Positions 28,142 to 37,120 are shown, numbered from the stretch's first letter. The stretch is DNA of 50,013 bases from Legionella genomosp. 1 (GCA_945878715.1 CAMCTX010000005.1:1-50013), one strand, 5' to 3'. Translations and numbers: made by a program. Notes: generated from the letters alone by a model not told the origin.

Positions 28142-28170
28142 CCTACTATAGCTCCTCATATCAAGAACCC

Positions 28171-28187
28171 TCTCCCGTTACGGGAGA
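28171..28187. repeat. short palindrome TCTCCCG-TTA-CGGGAGA
   Basis: A perfect 7-bp stem with a 3-base loop, followed by AGG, in the clpB-pgeF gap. The core resembles the inner part of the long inverted repeats around the DUF559 gene (40391-40853). It could end pgeF transcription or be a remnant of that repeat family. Confidence 0.55.
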
Positions 28188-28236
28188 AGGAAAACCTATC
28201 ACCTTGGATACTCGTTATATGTGGATGTGATCCCCA

Positions 28237-29016
28237 CTATTCAAGGGCCTCTAACCAAATCATCGTGGCCATCCTACCCGTTAGCCCTGAACGCCGATAA
28301 GAATAAAAGCGTGGGTCTGCATAGGTACAATAATCCCCACCGCTGATAGCATTCGCACGAAGGCCTAAGTCTTTTAGACGCTTAGCTGCCAAAGCATAAA
28401 GATCGCAATGCCATTTGTCTGCGCCTGTTTTTATAAAACCTATGGCATGTTCATCGGCTTTAAAAGAATCGAAAACCTCTGCACCCACTTCATAATGCTT
28501 CACACTGATAGCAGGGCCCAGCCAAGCCATCAGATTTTCAGGATGGATCATAAGACGTTCTACAGCGGCTTCTATGATCCCTGCACACAGACCACGCCAT
28601 CCTGCATGTACGGCAGCAATTTTTGTTCCGGCACGATCACACAGTAATACAGGCAGGCAATCGGCTGTTAAAACCGCACACACTTGCGCGGGTTCAAAAG
28701 CCACTGAGGCATCAGCCTCTGGTGCGATACTTGGCAAGCTTCCCTCAACCATAAGCCGCTCAGTAGAATGCTCGAGTACACGCGTCCCATGCACTTGCGT
28801 TAACCAAAAAGGCTCTGAAGGTAGTGCTGCTTCAAGGGCTAAAAGCCTACGGTTCTGCAACACATGCAGGGGATCGTCCCCCACATGCAAAGCTACATTC
28901 AATGCTTCATAGGGTTCTCGGCTACAGCCACCCAAACGGGTGGTTGTGAACGCTCGTACAGAAGCAGGTGCCGACCAAGAAGGTACTATCCAAGAATCAC
29001 AGTTGTTCATCGGCAT
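28237..29016 (-). CDS. pgeF: peptidoglycan editing factor PgeF (YfiH, DUF152 laccase-like)
   Basis: Cytosolic amidase-like editing enzyme that removes L-Ser-containing precursors made by MurC, also reported as a multicopper polyphenol oxidase family member. From 29016 it has 259 residues. Metal-ligand motifs are WLTQVHGTRV (His), AVLTADCLPVLLCD (Cys) and IAAVHAGWRGLCAGI (His), plus the C-terminal DYCTYADPRFYSYRR. The start is the ATG at 29016 or 29010; the ribosome site GAGGG lies inside a repeat at 29021-29104. The role with MurC fits the nearby mur genes. Confidence 0.92.
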   Translation of the reverse strand: MPMNNCDSWIVPSWSAPASVRAFTTTRLGGCSREPYEALNVALHVGDDPLHVLQNRRLLALEAALPSEPFWLTQVHGTRVLEHSTERLMVEGSLPSIAPEADASVAFEPAQVCAVLTADCLPVLLCDRAGTKIAAVHAGWRGLCAGIIEAAVERLMIHPENLMAWLGPAISVKHYEVGAEVFDSFKADEHAIGFIKTGADKWHCDLYALAAKRLKDLGLRANAISGGDYCTYADPRFYSYRRSGLTGRMATMIWLEALE

Positions 29017-29020
29017 ACCA

Positions 29021-29104
29021 CCCTCACCCACAGCGAAGCGCCACCCTTTGTCGGCAGAGCCGACTGACCCCGTCCCGCCAAGCGGGAGAAGGACTAACTC
29101 CGAT
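29021..29104. repeat. solo relative of the DUF559-flanking repeat
   Basis: Starts CCCTCACCC, then GCGCCACCCT, a CCCG-containing GC palindrome, CGGGAGAAGGA and TAACTCCGAT in the same order as the 61-bp repeat at 40793-40853, with diverged middle text. The pgeF ribosome site lies in its left edge. It suggests an old insertion or an unlinked non-coding repeat family member. Confidence 0.7.
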
Positions 29105-29115
29105 AGCCGCTAGTG

Positions 29116-29721
29116 TTACAATTGTTCAGCGTGTTCTGTTAAGAAACTAGCAACACCGGCCGTCGTTGGTTGCATGGCATTATCACCTGTCTTCCAACCC
29201 GCAGGACACACTTCGCCATGGGCTTCATGGTATTGCAGTGCATAGCTTAAACGTAATAATTCGTCAATATTGCGGCCAATCGGTAAATCGTTTACAACTT
29301 GTGCGCGCACAATGCCCAATTTGTCGATTAAAAAGGCTGCACGAAGGGCAACGCCCGCTTCTGGATGCTCAACCCCATAAGCCTGACAAATGCGATGTTG
29401 AATATCCGCAACTAAGGTATAGCGAACCGGACCAATGCCACCCTCATTCACAGGTGTATTGCGCCAAGCCTGATGGGTAAATTGGGAATCAATCGACACC
29501 CCAATCACTTCGACCTGACGGGCTTTGAATTGATCAATACGCTTATCTAGCGCTAATAATTCCGAGGGACACACGAAGGTGAAATCCAAGGGATAAAAAA
29601 ATACTAAACCATAGCGACCCTTTAAGGCTTCAGACAACTGAAAAGACCCTACCATCTGGCCATCACCTAAAATAGCTGCCGCATTAAAATCGGGCGCTTG
29701 TCTACCTACTAAAACAGTCAT
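29116..29721 (-). CDS. 2-Cys peroxiredoxin (AhpC/TSA family)
   Basis: Thiol peroxidase that reduces hydrogen peroxide, organic peroxides and peroxynitrite. It has 201 residues. The peroxidatic Cys51 lies in PLDFTFVCPSE, with Thr/Arg partners of the active site. The resolving Cys172 lies in HGEVCPAGW, marking a typical 2-Cys enzyme of the Prx1 class rather than a 1-Cys form. Between it and divergent kdsD is a 95-bp gap that must hold both promoters. No reductase (AhpF-like) gene is nearby. Confidence 0.95.
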   Translation of the reverse strand: MTVLVGRQAPDFNAAAILGDGQMVGSFQLSEALKGRYGLVFFYPLDFTFVCPSELLALDKRIDQFKARQVEVIGVSIDSQFTHQAWRNTPVNEGGIGPVRYTLVADIQHRICQAYGVEHPEAGVALRAAFLIDKLGIVRAQVVNDLPIGRNIDELLRLSYALQYHEAHGEVCPAGWKTGDNAMQPTTAGVASFLTEHAEQL

Positions 29722-29816
29722 ACGATTTCCCCTCTAAAATAGTCCTCTGTAGGCGCAGATTGTACCACAGCAAAGCCAAGATTTTATGGTAGGATAAGAT
29801 CATCCAGGGGAATAAT

Positions 29817-30440
29817 ATGTTAGTTGATAAACAAAAAGCAATAGCTTTGGGCCTATCGGTCCTTGATATAGAGTCACAGGCTATTTTGAACCTAAAAAAA
29901 AGGATTGATCAATCCTTTGTCGATCTCTGCCAAGCCATTTTAGACTGCCAAGGCCGCGTGATTGTGATGGGTATGGGTAAATCTGGGCATATTGGCAAAA
30001 AGATCGCCTCTACCCTGGCCAGTACAGGAACACCCGCTTTTTTTATACACCCTGCAGAAGCCTCCCATGGCGATCTGGGTATGATCACAAAAAATGATCT
30101 GGTGATAGCCCTGTCCTACTCCGGCGAGACCGAAGAGCTGATAAAGATTTTGCCGCGCATTCAACGCTTAGATATCCAGATAGCAGCCCTTACCGGATCG
30201 GATCAGAGTACTTTGGCGCAGTATGCCAAGATCCATATTACGATCGATATACAACAAGAAGCCTGCCCTCTGGGCCTGGCGCCTACTGCAAGCTCCACAG
30301 CGCTATTGGCCATGGGTGATGCCCTTGCACTGGCTGTGTTGGATGCACGTGGTTTCACTGCGGAAGATTTTGCCCATTCTCACCCAGGAGGACGTTTAGG
30401 TAAACGTTTGCACGATAATCCTCAAACAGGCCCCTTATGA
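29817..30440 (+). CDS. kdsD: arabinose-5-phosphate isomerase, SIS domain only
   Basis: Converts ribulose 5-phosphate to arabinose 5-phosphate for Kdo synthesis. The SIS domain is complete: VIVMGMGKSGHIGKKIAST, HPAEASHGDLGMI, LSYSGETEEL and CPLGLAPTASSTALLAMGDA, ending in EDFAHSHPGGRLGKRL. At 207 residues it stops right after the SIS domain, where E. coli KdsD (328) continues into two CBS domains. lptC begins 4 nt before its stop (ATGA). The catalytic part should work; the regulatory CBS pair and the kdsC phosphatase that usually follows are both absent. Confidence 0.93.
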   Translation: MLVDKQKAIALGLSVLDIESQAILNLKKRIDQSFVDLCQAILDCQGRVIVMGMGKSGHIGKKIASTLASTGTPAFFIHPAEASHGDLGMITKNDLVIALSYSGETEELIKILPRIQRLDIQIAALTGSDQSTLAQYAKIHITIDIQQEACPLGLAPTASSTALLAMGDALALAVLDARGFTAEDFAHSHPGGRLGKRLHDNPQTGPL

Positions 30441-31012
30441 TGCAAGCAGCTGTACGCTCTAATCCCTGGTTCAGTGTTATATTAGCCCTGATCACCCTCA
30501 TGGTCTTCTATTTTTTCAATGATCATAAATCCCCTCGTCAACAGACACACAAACGACCCCAGGAATACATGAAGCGTATTCTCATGCACGATTTTACAGA
30601 AACGGGATCGCTCAAACAAACACTCGAAGCCGATGCTTGGGCCTATAGACCCGAAAAACAAGAATCGATCCTTGAAAAACCCCATCTGACCGTTTACAAA
30701 ACAGAAGGACTCTGGAAAATTCGAGCTGAACACGGTGTGATCTCGCAACCAAACCTGGGTACGATTGCATTGATTACCCTTCAACACCAGGTACGACTAG
30801 AACGCCCACCCACTGAACAGCTCACGGCCCTTAGCTTAGAGACAGAAACCCTAGCGTATGAACCCAAAACCGACACGGCCCACAGTGATGCCTTTGTCCT
30901 GATTAAAAAACCCGGTTTTCAGATCAGTGGTTGGGGGCTAGATGCTTCTTTTCATCCGGAGTCTTTGGCTTTGCGCAAAGATGTTCACACCACCTATCAT
31001 TCTAACTCTTGA
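30437..31012 (+). CDS. lptC: LPS export system protein LptC
   Basis: Bitopic inner-membrane protein passing LPS from the LptBFG transporter to LptA. It has 191 residues: one N-terminal membrane segment (FSVILALITLMVFYFF, ~12-27) and a periplasmic beta-jellyroll with the LptC pattern (LEADAWAYRPEKQ, KTEGLWKIRAEHGVIS, LSLETETLAYEP). It overlaps the end of kdsD by 4 nt. lptA, which normally follows, is missing; lptB is next, 18 nt downstream. Confidence 0.88.
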   Translation: MMQAAVRSNPWFSVILALITLMVFYFFNDHKSPRQQTHKRPQEYMKRILMHDFTETGSLKQTLEADAWAYRPEKQESILEKPHLTVYKTEGLWKIRAEHGVISQPNLGTIALITLQHQVRLERPPTEQLTALSLETETLAYEPKTDTAHSDAFVLIKKPGFQISGWGLDASFHPESLALRKDVHTTYHSNS

Positions 31013-31030
31013 GTTAGCATAAGGAATATT

Positions 31031-31771
31031 ATGATGGATGCCAATAACCATACCTTAGCCGTTCACGCAATTAGTAAGCGCTATAAAAACCGTTTAATTG
31101 TCGATAACTTTTCTCTGCATATCAAGGGCGGGGAAATTGTAGGACTTTTGGGGCCCAATGGTGCAGGTAAAACCTCGTGTTTTTATATGATGTTGGGTTT
31201 GGTTCAAACCGATAGCGGAAGCATTAAACTCAACGATGTTGATATTACAAGCATGCCTGTGCATATCCGTGCAAGATTAGGCTTAGGCTATTTACCCCAA
31301 GAAGCGTCGGTGTTTCGCAAACTCAGCGTGGCAGACAATATCTTAGCCATTTTGGAAACCCGAGAAGACCTAGACGCTATCGAACAAGAAACGCTTTTAG
31401 AAAAACTCTTGTATGACTTTAGAATTTCACACATCCGCGACATCAATGGTGTCCATCTTTCGGGTGGTGAACGCCGTCGCGTCGAAATCGCACGCGCCTT
31501 GGCAAGGGAGCCCAAATTTATGTTATTGGATGAGCCCTTTGCAGGGGTCGATCCGATTTCTATTATGGATCTGAAGCAAACCACGCGCGATCTCGCAAAA
31601 CGGGGTATCGGTGTGTTGATTACCGATCACAATGTGCGCGACACCTTAGATATTTGTGATCGTGCTTATATTGTGCACGATGGTAAAGTGATTGCTGAAG
31701 GCGATGCAGAGCATATTTTGGCACACCCCGAAGTCTTGAAGGTTTATTTGGGCGAGCAGTTTAAACTTTAA
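31031..31771 (+). CDS. lptB: LPS export ABC ATPase LptB
   Basis: Cytosolic ATPase driving LPS extraction through LptFG. It has 246 residues. Walker A is [15 protein letters not shown], the Q-loop lies in [15 protein letters not shown], the signature is HLSGGERRR, Walker B is [13 protein letters not shown] and the switch His lies in [12 protein letters not shown]. The [10 protein letters not shown] and ITDHNV segments set LptB apart from other small ATPases. An AAGGAATATT ribosome site precedes the ATG. lptC is directly upstream. Its stop interlocks with that of the AAA/DUF4143 gene on the other strand, which cuts it from rpoN. Confidence 0.96.
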   Translation: MMDANNHTLAVHAISKRYKNRLIVDNFSLHIKGGEIVGLLGPNGAGKTSCFYMMLGLVQTDSGSIKLNDVDITSMPVHIRARLGLGYLPQEASVFRKLSVADNILAILETREDLDAIEQETLLEKLLYDFRISHIRDINGVHLSGGERRRVEIARALAREPKFMLLDEPFAGVDPISIMDLKQTTRDLAKRGIGVLITDHNVRDTLDICDRAYIVHDGKVIAEGDAEHILAHPEVLKVYLGEQFKL

Positions 31772-32937
31772 AAGCTTGTGGCATTTTCAGCAGTCACAAA
31801 TACAGCTTCGCTGGCCTGTGGAAAAGCCTGATAAAAATGTTCCAAGGCTTTTTCATGCCGCGGTTCAGGTTTGTGCCAAGTAACTTGATAGGGTGTGATG
31901 GTTTGACCACTCTGCGTGACAAAATCCACTTCGCCTTGATGGGGTTCTTGCCAATAGAAAACTTGATCATGTTTTTGTTTTAACCGTAAAAACACAAACA
32001 ACTCCAAACTCTTGCCTAAATCACTGCCTGTTGCGCTGATAACAGCATGACGTAACCCTGGATCGATAGGATAGTATTTCTTTTGTCTGCCCAATCGCTT
32101 TTTTTCTGAAAAAGCGAAATAAGGACAGGCAAATAATAAATAGGCTTGTTCACAAGCATTCAAGTAGGATTTCACGGTATCGACCGTTAACCCAGTAACA
32201 GCCGCAATTTTTCGATAGCTGAGTGCGGAGCCACAACTTTCAAAAGTCATTTTAGCCACTTGTTTAATGGCATCTGGCGTGCGTGCATGCACTTGTTTAA
32301 GCACATCACGTAAAATAATATCGTTAAAATATTCCTGCAATAACTGATAGGGATGTTCAAAACTGAGAGGACGTGGAAATCCGCCAGACACCAAATAGTG
32401 TTCTAATGTTCTTTGTGGAAATAATGATTGATACTCAGAAAACGAGAAGGGGAAAAGTTCTAGGGTGATATGACGCCCTGTTAAAGAGCCCGCAAATCGA
32501 TTGGCCAATAGATTGGCATTCGAGCCCGTAAGGATAAAATAATTGTTTTTAGGGCGTTCGACTTGGGTGTGTAGCCATTTCTCCCATTCTTGAACGTGCT
32601 GAATTTCATCAAAGAAAAAATAGCAGGGTTTGTCAAAAGGTATTGTTTGTCTGGCCAACGATACAATACGGCTTAACAATGTATAGTCCAGGTCGTTTAA
32701 TAAACGTGGATCTTCAAAATTACAGTAGTAACACTGTGTTAAAGGTAAATCATAGTGCGCAGGCAATTGCATTAACAAGGTTGATTTACCACAGCGCCGA
32801 ACCCCTTGAATAATAAGAGCTAGATCAGCATGCAGCACGTGTGGGAGTTCTAATTGCCGACTCAAGCCTGCAGGTGGCACACTATCCCAAAAGCTCCACT
32901 CGCCTAAAATAGTCCTTAGTGATTGATCTGAAAGCAT
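31768..32937 (-). CDS. AAA ATPase with DUF4143 domain
   Basis: A 389-residue member of the AAA_14/DUF4143 family, common in mobile or accessory regions and of unclear function. Walker A is GVRRCGKS at residues 45-52 and Walker B is YFFFDEIQ; a GSNANLL sensor segment follows. The C-terminal DUF4143 region has a winged-helix part ([20 protein letters not shown]) and a nuclease-like EVDFV motif near a K/Q-rich end. The ATG at 32937 is preferred over an earlier start because GGGGTG lies 6-9 bases upstream. Its upstream region holds three copies of a 19-bp box shared with rpoN. It is inserted, opposite in strand, between lptB and rpoN. Confidence 0.9.
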   Translation of the reverse strand: MLSDQSLRTILGEWSFWDSVPPAGLSRQLELPHVLHADLALIIQGVRRCGKSTLLMQLPAHYDLPLTQCYYCNFEDPRLLNDLDYTLLSRIVSLARQTIPFDKPCYFFFDEIQHVQEWEKWLHTQVERPKNNYFILTGSNANLLANRFAGSLTGRHITLELFPFSFSEYQSLFPQRTLEHYLVSGGFPRPLSFEHPYQLLQEYFNDIILRDVLKQVHARTPDAIKQVAKMTFESCGSALSYRKIAAVTGLTVDTVKSYLNACEQAYLLFACPYFAFSEKKRLGRQKKYYPIDPGLRHAVISATGSDLGKSLELFVFLRLKQKHDQVFYWQEPHQGEVDFVTQSGQTITPYQVTWHKPEPRHEKALEHFYQAFPQASEAVFVTAENATSF

Positions 32938-32966
32938 ATTTACACCCCATAATAAGGTCGGCCCTT

Positions 32967-33035
32967 GTGTCAAGTCTATTCGACAGTTTAAAAAGTGTCA
33001 AGTTTAGTCGACACTTGTGTCAAGTGTACTCGACA
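32967..33035. promoter_or_regulatory. three 19-bp operator-like boxes between the AAA/DUF4143 gene and rpoN
   Basis: GTGTCAAGTNTANTCGACA occurs at 32967-32985, 32995-33013 and 33017-33035 with only the two N positions varying. Each box has TGTC and GACA ends, so it can read as a partial palindrome. They begin 30 bp upstream of the AAA/DUF4143 start codon and 132 bp upstream of the rpoN start. Such tandem boxes suggest a cooperative regulator, perhaps the AAA/DUF4143 protein itself. Confidence 0.8.
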
Positions 33036-33106
33036 AGTTCCGGCTTGAGACACGTGAACATGCAAGTTTACTTTCCAAATTAGGCCCCCTTCGCTATAGT
33101 TTAACG

Positions 33107-34495
33107 ATGCGAACCTCCTTAAGCCTACAAACCAGCCAACAGCTGAGTATCAGCCCCCAGTTACAACAGGCTATACGCTTGCTGCAATTGTCGTCTGTGG
33201 AATTGGAACAGGAGCTGCAGAGCGTTTTAGAGAAAAATCTCCTTTTAGAACAAGTCGATCCCCCGCTAGTAACCAAAGAGTCGCATACGGATGCCTACAC
33301 AGAACAAGAGGCGGGGATGGATTACCTACAGGGGCTATCTTGCCTGAGTGATTATAAGAAACCCCTGCCCACTCATAACCTAGACAGTCCACAAAAGAAC
33401 CCTGAATTGAGCTTACAACAACATGTACGCCAACAGCTCTCGATCTTATCGCTCTCTGAAAAAGAACAGGGGATTGCTACAGCACTGATTGATGCCCTCT
33501 CAGAAGAAGGCTATCTCTGTACCACTTTACAAGCGATCCAAAAAGGCTTTAGCATGCAAGTGGATGTACACGAGATTACAGTGGTGTTAGAAAAAATCCA
33601 ACAGTGCGAGCCCCTGGGCGTTGGCGCCAGGACTTTGTCTGAATGCTTAAAGATTCAGCTCAAGGCCCTACCTTCTGGCACACCCTGGTTGAACCAGGCT
33701 TTAGCGCTTGTCGATAAGCATTTGGAAGCTTTGGCCAAACGGGACTTTGCCCCTCTCATGTTGCACCTTGGCTTAGACGCAGCCTCTTTGCAATGCGTTA
33801 TCCGCCTCTTAACCTCCCTAAACCCTAAACCAGGTCAACAAATAGGTGGTCAAGATCCTGGATACTTGGTACCCGACTTGTTAGTGCATAAAAAAAATGG
33901 CCAGCGCGTAGTAGAGTTAAATAGAGAGTTTATACCCCGATTACGGATCAACGCGGAATATCTCACACTCTTAAAATCGACGAAAATGCAGAATGCCGAT
34001 CTCAAAACCTTTAACATCCACTTAAAAGAAGCCCGTTGGTTTTTAAAGAGTCTTAAAACGCGCTATGAAACACTGATCAAAGTCGCCAATTATATTGTAG
34101 AATATCAACATGATTTTTTTGAACACGGCTTAGAAGCCATGAAACCGCTGAGCTTGCAATCCGTCGCACGTGCAGTGGGTTTACATGAATCGACCATCTC
34201 GCGCATCACCACACAAAAATACATGCATACCCCTCAAGGCTTACTCGAATTAAAGTATTTTTTCTCGGCCTCTCTGCCCAGTAAAGAAGGTGCAAGCCGA
34301 TCGAGCACGGCGATTCGTGCTTTGATTAAGCGTTTAATCGACCAAGAAACCAACCGGGAACCCTTAAGCGATCAGAAAATTACAACGCTTCTGGTCGATC
34401 TGAATGTACATGTTGCACGCAGAACCGTGACAAAATACAGAGAGTCTATGAAAATTCCAAAGTCGCATGAAAGAAAGATTATGGGTTCATTTTAA
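33107..34495 (+). CDS. rpoN: RNA polymerase sigma-54 factor
   Basis: Alternative sigma factor requiring AAA+ activators. From the ATG at 33107 it has 462 residues (E. coli 477). Region I is clear (LQTSQQLSISPQLQQAIRLL), an acidic region II follows, then the core-binding domain, a helix-turn-helix (LQSVARAVGLHESTISRITT) and the RpoN box ARRTVTKYRE at residues 437-446, with Thr in place of the common Ala. An upstream in-frame GTG at 33017 lies inside an operator-like box and gives no homology, so it is rejected. It leads rpoN-hpf-rapZ; ptsN is absent. Confidence 0.96.
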   Translation: MRTSLSLQTSQQLSISPQLQQAIRLLQLSSVELEQELQSVLEKNLLLEQVDPPLVTKESHTDAYTEQEAGMDYLQGLSCLSDYKKPLPTHNLDSPQKNPELSLQQHVRQQLSILSLSEKEQGIATALIDALSEEGYLCTTLQAIQKGFSMQVDVHEITVVLEKIQQCEPLGVGARTLSECLKIQLKALPSGTPWLNQALALVDKHLEALAKRDFAPLMLHLGLDAASLQCVIRLLTSLNPKPGQQIGGQDPGYLVPDLLVHKKNGQRVVELNREFIPRLRINAEYLTLLKSTKMQNADLKTFNIHLKEARWFLKSLKTRYETLIKVANYIVEYQHDFFEHGLEAMKPLSLQSVARAVGLHESTISRITTQKYMHTPQGLLELKYFFSASLPSKEGASRSSTAIRALIKRLIDQETNREPLSDQKITTLLVDLNVHVARRTVTKYRESMKIPKSHERKIMGSF

Positions 34496-34510
34496 AACAA
34501 GGAGTTAATG

Positions 34511-34810
34511 ATGAGTATTCCCATTCAAATTACCGCCCTCCATATGGAGCTTAGCGAAGCCATTAAAGACCATGTGAATGATAAATTTAAACGCCTAGAA
34601 CGCCATTTTCACCAGATTAGTCATACACACGTCACCTTAACGGTCGACAAAAAATTCCAGCAAATTGCCAAAGCCACCATGCATTTAGCAGGCGGAAAAG
34701 ATATTATTGCGAGCTGTACCTCTGAAAATCTCTATGGCAGCATTGATCTGCTTATCGATAAACTGGATGAACAAATCAAAAAACATAAAGAAAAAATGCA
34801 GGGTCAATAA
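34511..34810 (+). CDS. hpf: ribosome hibernation promoting factor (short HPF/YfiA type)
   Basis: Binds the 30S decoding region in stationary phase. It has 99 residues from the ATG at 34511. The fold pattern is beta-alpha-beta-beta-beta-alpha: IQITALHMELSEAIKDHV, LERHFHQISHTHVTLTVDKK, then ASCTSENLYGSIDLLIDKLD and a basic tail. GGAG lies 6 bases before this ATG but only 3 before the preceding ATG at 34508, so 34511 is favoured. It follows rpoN by 15 bp, as in many gammaproteobacteria. Confidence 0.94.
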   Translation: MSIPIQITALHMELSEAIKDHVNDKFKRLERHFHQISHTHVTLTVDKKFQQIAKATMHLAGGKDIIASCTSENLYGSIDLLIDKLDEQIKKHKEKMQGQ

Positions 34811-34819
34811 AGGTTCATT

Positions 34820-35668
34820 ATGCGTTTAGTGATTATTAGTGGTCGTTCGGGATCGGGAAAAACCCTTGCTTTGCATGTGCTAGAAGATCTAGGGTTTTAC
34901 TGTATTGATAATTTACCTTTCTTTTTTCTTCCACAGCTTGAAAGCCATGTGGGACATTTGCATCCTTCGGTCGCAGTCAGTCTTGATGTAAGAAATATCC
35001 CCTTAGATCTAGAAACATTTAATGCCGTGGTGGATGAACTTAAAAAAGGCACAAGTGCCCTTGAGATTGTTTATCTGGATGCCGATGAAAATACTTTATT
35101 AAATCGTTTTAATGAAACACGACGCAAACATCCACTAAGCAATCCGGCCGTTTCTTTGCGAGAAGCCATTCGTAAAGAGCAGGAAATTTTAACACCGATT
35201 GCAAACCTGGCCGATCTGATTGTCGATACCCGCTTGCTTAAAAAGCAAGCGCTTTATCAGGTGATACGCGATAGAATTGCAGAACGTCATAACCAAGAAC
35301 CTTTGGTGCTACTGCAATCTTTTGGTTTTAAATATGGGATCCCTGCAGAGGCGGACTTTATCTTTGATGTTCGCTGTTTACCCAACCCCTATTGGCAACC
35401 TGAACTTCGATCCTTATCGGGACTTGACCAAGCCGTTACCCATTATTTGGAAAAAGAACCCCAAACCCAACAGCTCATCAGCGATCTTGAGACCTTTCTA
35501 AAAACATGGATCCCGCATTTTAAGGCCGATAATCGCAATTATATTACCATTGGGATTGGTTGCACGGGTGGGCAACATCGCTCGGTGTATATGGTAGAGA
35601 AGATGGCCAAAGAATTACAATCGACCATTCCGCAGGTACAAGTGCGACATAGGGATGTGGTGCACTAG
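34820..35668 (+). CDS. rapZ: RNase adapter / nucleotide-binding protein RapZ
   Basis: P-loop protein that, in enterobacteria, binds the small RNA GlmZ and adjusts GlmS levels, linking to cell-wall amino-sugar supply. It has 282 residues. Walker A is ISGRSGSGKTLALH (residues ~6-19), with FYCIDNLP next and the C-terminal TIGIGCTGGQHRSVYMVEK that marks the family. Small RNA partners have not been identified here, so the enterobacterial role is an assumption. It starts 9 bp after hpf and is the last gene before a hairpin at 35682-35754. Confidence 0.95.
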   Translation: MRLVIISGRSGSGKTLALHVLEDLGFYCIDNLPFFFLPQLESHVGHLHPSVAVSLDVRNIPLDLETFNAVVDELKKGTSALEIVYLDADENTLLNRFNETRRKHPLSNPAVSLREAIRKEQEILTPIANLADLIVDTRLLKKQALYQVIRDRIAERHNQEPLVLLQSFGFKYGIPAEADFIFDVRCLPNPYWQPELRSLSGLDQAVTHYLEKEPQTQQLISDLETFLKTWIPHFKADNRNYITIGIGCTGGQHRSVYMVEKMAKELQSTIPQVQVRHRDVVH

Positions 35669-35681
35669 TAGTCTGTCCAAA

Positions 35682-35754
35682 AAGTTTTTCCGAATGTCGA
35701 CGAGGGGCGCCGAATACAGGGATGTATGTCCCCGAGTGCCATTCGGAAAAACTT
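35682..35754. repeat. long palindromic element between rapZ and pmbA
   Basis: AAGTTTTTCCGAATG at 35682-35696 pairs perfectly with CATTCGGAAAAACTT at 35740-35754. The 43-base interior is GC-rich and can form its own stem (AGGGATGTATGTCCC). On the minus strand the outer stem is followed by T5, so it may end pmbA transcription. Its minus-strand text resembles 43488-43517, inside the truncated DUF4143 gene, at 25 of 30 positions. Confidence 0.75.
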
Positions 35755-35767
35755 ATTTCATGAGGTA

Positions 35768-37120
35768 CTAGGCCCCTGCAATGGTCATCCGGTCGATCCA
35801 CAAAGAACCTGTCAGTAATTTACTGCGCCGATCGATATCCGATCCCACAGCCACCAGACCTGCATACATGTTCTTTAAATTGCGGGCAATAGTAACTTCA
35901 TGCACTGGATATTGGATTTGGCCATGCTCTATCCAAAAACCAAAGACACCCCGTGAATAATCCCCGGTAACAGGATTAATACCATGGCCCATTAATTCGG
36001 TAACCAATAAACCACGCCCCATGGCTTTTAATAAAGCTTCTTGATTGAGATCGGCTGCTGCAATAGTAGACTTAGCACTTTGGCTGATTAATACATTCTG
36101 AACCCCACCACAATTACCCGTGGTTTTTAAGCCGAGTCGTCTTGCAGAGTACCCCCCCAACACATAGCCCTCTAATAGGCCATCGCGTACTAAAAAACGC
36201 TCTTGGGTTGCAACACCTTCTCCATCAAAGGGTGCACTACCCAGCCCTTTGGCTTGGTGCGGCAGTGTTTTAATCTGTACAAAATCGGGGAAAATAGGTT
36301 TATGCAGATCGTCCAATAGAAAAGACGTTTTGCGATAAAGACTGCCACCCGAAATAGCATCGATCAGATGTGCGACTAAACTGCTCGCGACTTCTGGTGC
36401 AAAAATAACGGGTGCTTCCATCGTCTTTATTTTTCGGGCATTCAAACGTGCTAAGGCTTTACGTGCAGAACCTTGGCCAACCGCAACCGCTGATAGTAGA
36501 TCCTGCGAATCACGCGCAACCGTAAAATCATAATCGCGCTCCATTGAATCGCCTTCTTTGGCCAATGCGCTCATGGATAATCCATAAGAAGTACTGGAAT
36601 AAGCACCTACGAAACCATGGGTATTAGCGTAAACACGATGATGCGTACTGGCATTAAAGGTTGATCCCTCAGAATTCACAATACGCGCATCAAAAGCACG
36701 GGCAGCTTCTTCGCAGGATCTTGCCATCTCGATAGATTGTTCGATAGAGATGTCTGAGGGATGGTATAGATCGCAATCAACCTGTTGCGTGGCCACATAT
36801 TCTTTTTCAATTAAACCACCAAAGGGATCGCTTTCAATGCGTGAAGCAATACTGGCAGCCGCCTCTAGACAATCCTGCACCGCACGAGGACTGAGATCGG
36901 TCGTAGAAGCCGATCCTTTGTGTTTGCCTTTATAGACGGTAATACCAAGACGTTTATCTTGATTAAATTCGATGGTTTCTACCGCATTTAATCGTAGTGT
37001 GACTGAATGACCGGATTGCTGCCCAAGGCTTAGTTCGGCTGCATCCAAACCCATTTTTTGGGTCTGTGCTAAAACATCTGCCACCAGGTTTTTAAGATCA
37101 TGCTGAGATTGTTCTAACAT
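35768..37120 (-). CDS. pmbA: metalloprotease subunit PmbA (TldE)
   Basis: Partner of TldD in the TldD/TldE protease that degrades unfolded peptides such as CcdA and matures some modified peptides. It has 450 residues. Family segments are [19 protein letters not shown] near the N terminus, [42 protein letters not shown] and [20 protein letters not shown]. As expected for TldE it lacks the HExxxH metal site found in TldD. It begins inside the last codons of tldD (7-nt overlap), so both subunits come from one mRNA. Confidence 0.95.
   Translation of the reverse strand: MLEQSQHDLKNLVADVLAQTQKMGLDAAELSLGQQSGHSVTLRLNAVETIEFNQDKRLGITVYKGKHKGSASTTDLSPRAVQDCLEAAASIASRIESDPFGGLIEKEYVATQQVDCDLYHPSDISIEQSIEMARSCEEAARAFDARIVNSEGSTFNASTHHRVYANTHGFVGAYSSTSYGLSMSALAKEGDSMERDYDFTVARDSQDLLSAVAVGQGSARKALARLNARKIKTMEAPVIFAPEVASSLVAHLIDAISGGSLYRKTSFLLDDLHKPIFPDFVQIKTLPHQAKGLGSAPFDGEGVATQERFLVRDGLLEGYVLGGYSARRLGLKTTGNCGGVQNVLISQSAKSTIAAADLNQEALLKAMGRGLLVTELMGHGINPVTGDYSRGVFGFWIEHGQIQYPVHEVTIARNLKNMYAGLVAVGSDIDRRSKLLTGSLWIDRMTIAGA

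Noticed and set aside
33017-33106. Upstream in-frame extension of rpoN
   Set aside because: It begins inside the third 19-bp box and gives residues unlike sigma-54; the family starts at the 33107 ATG.
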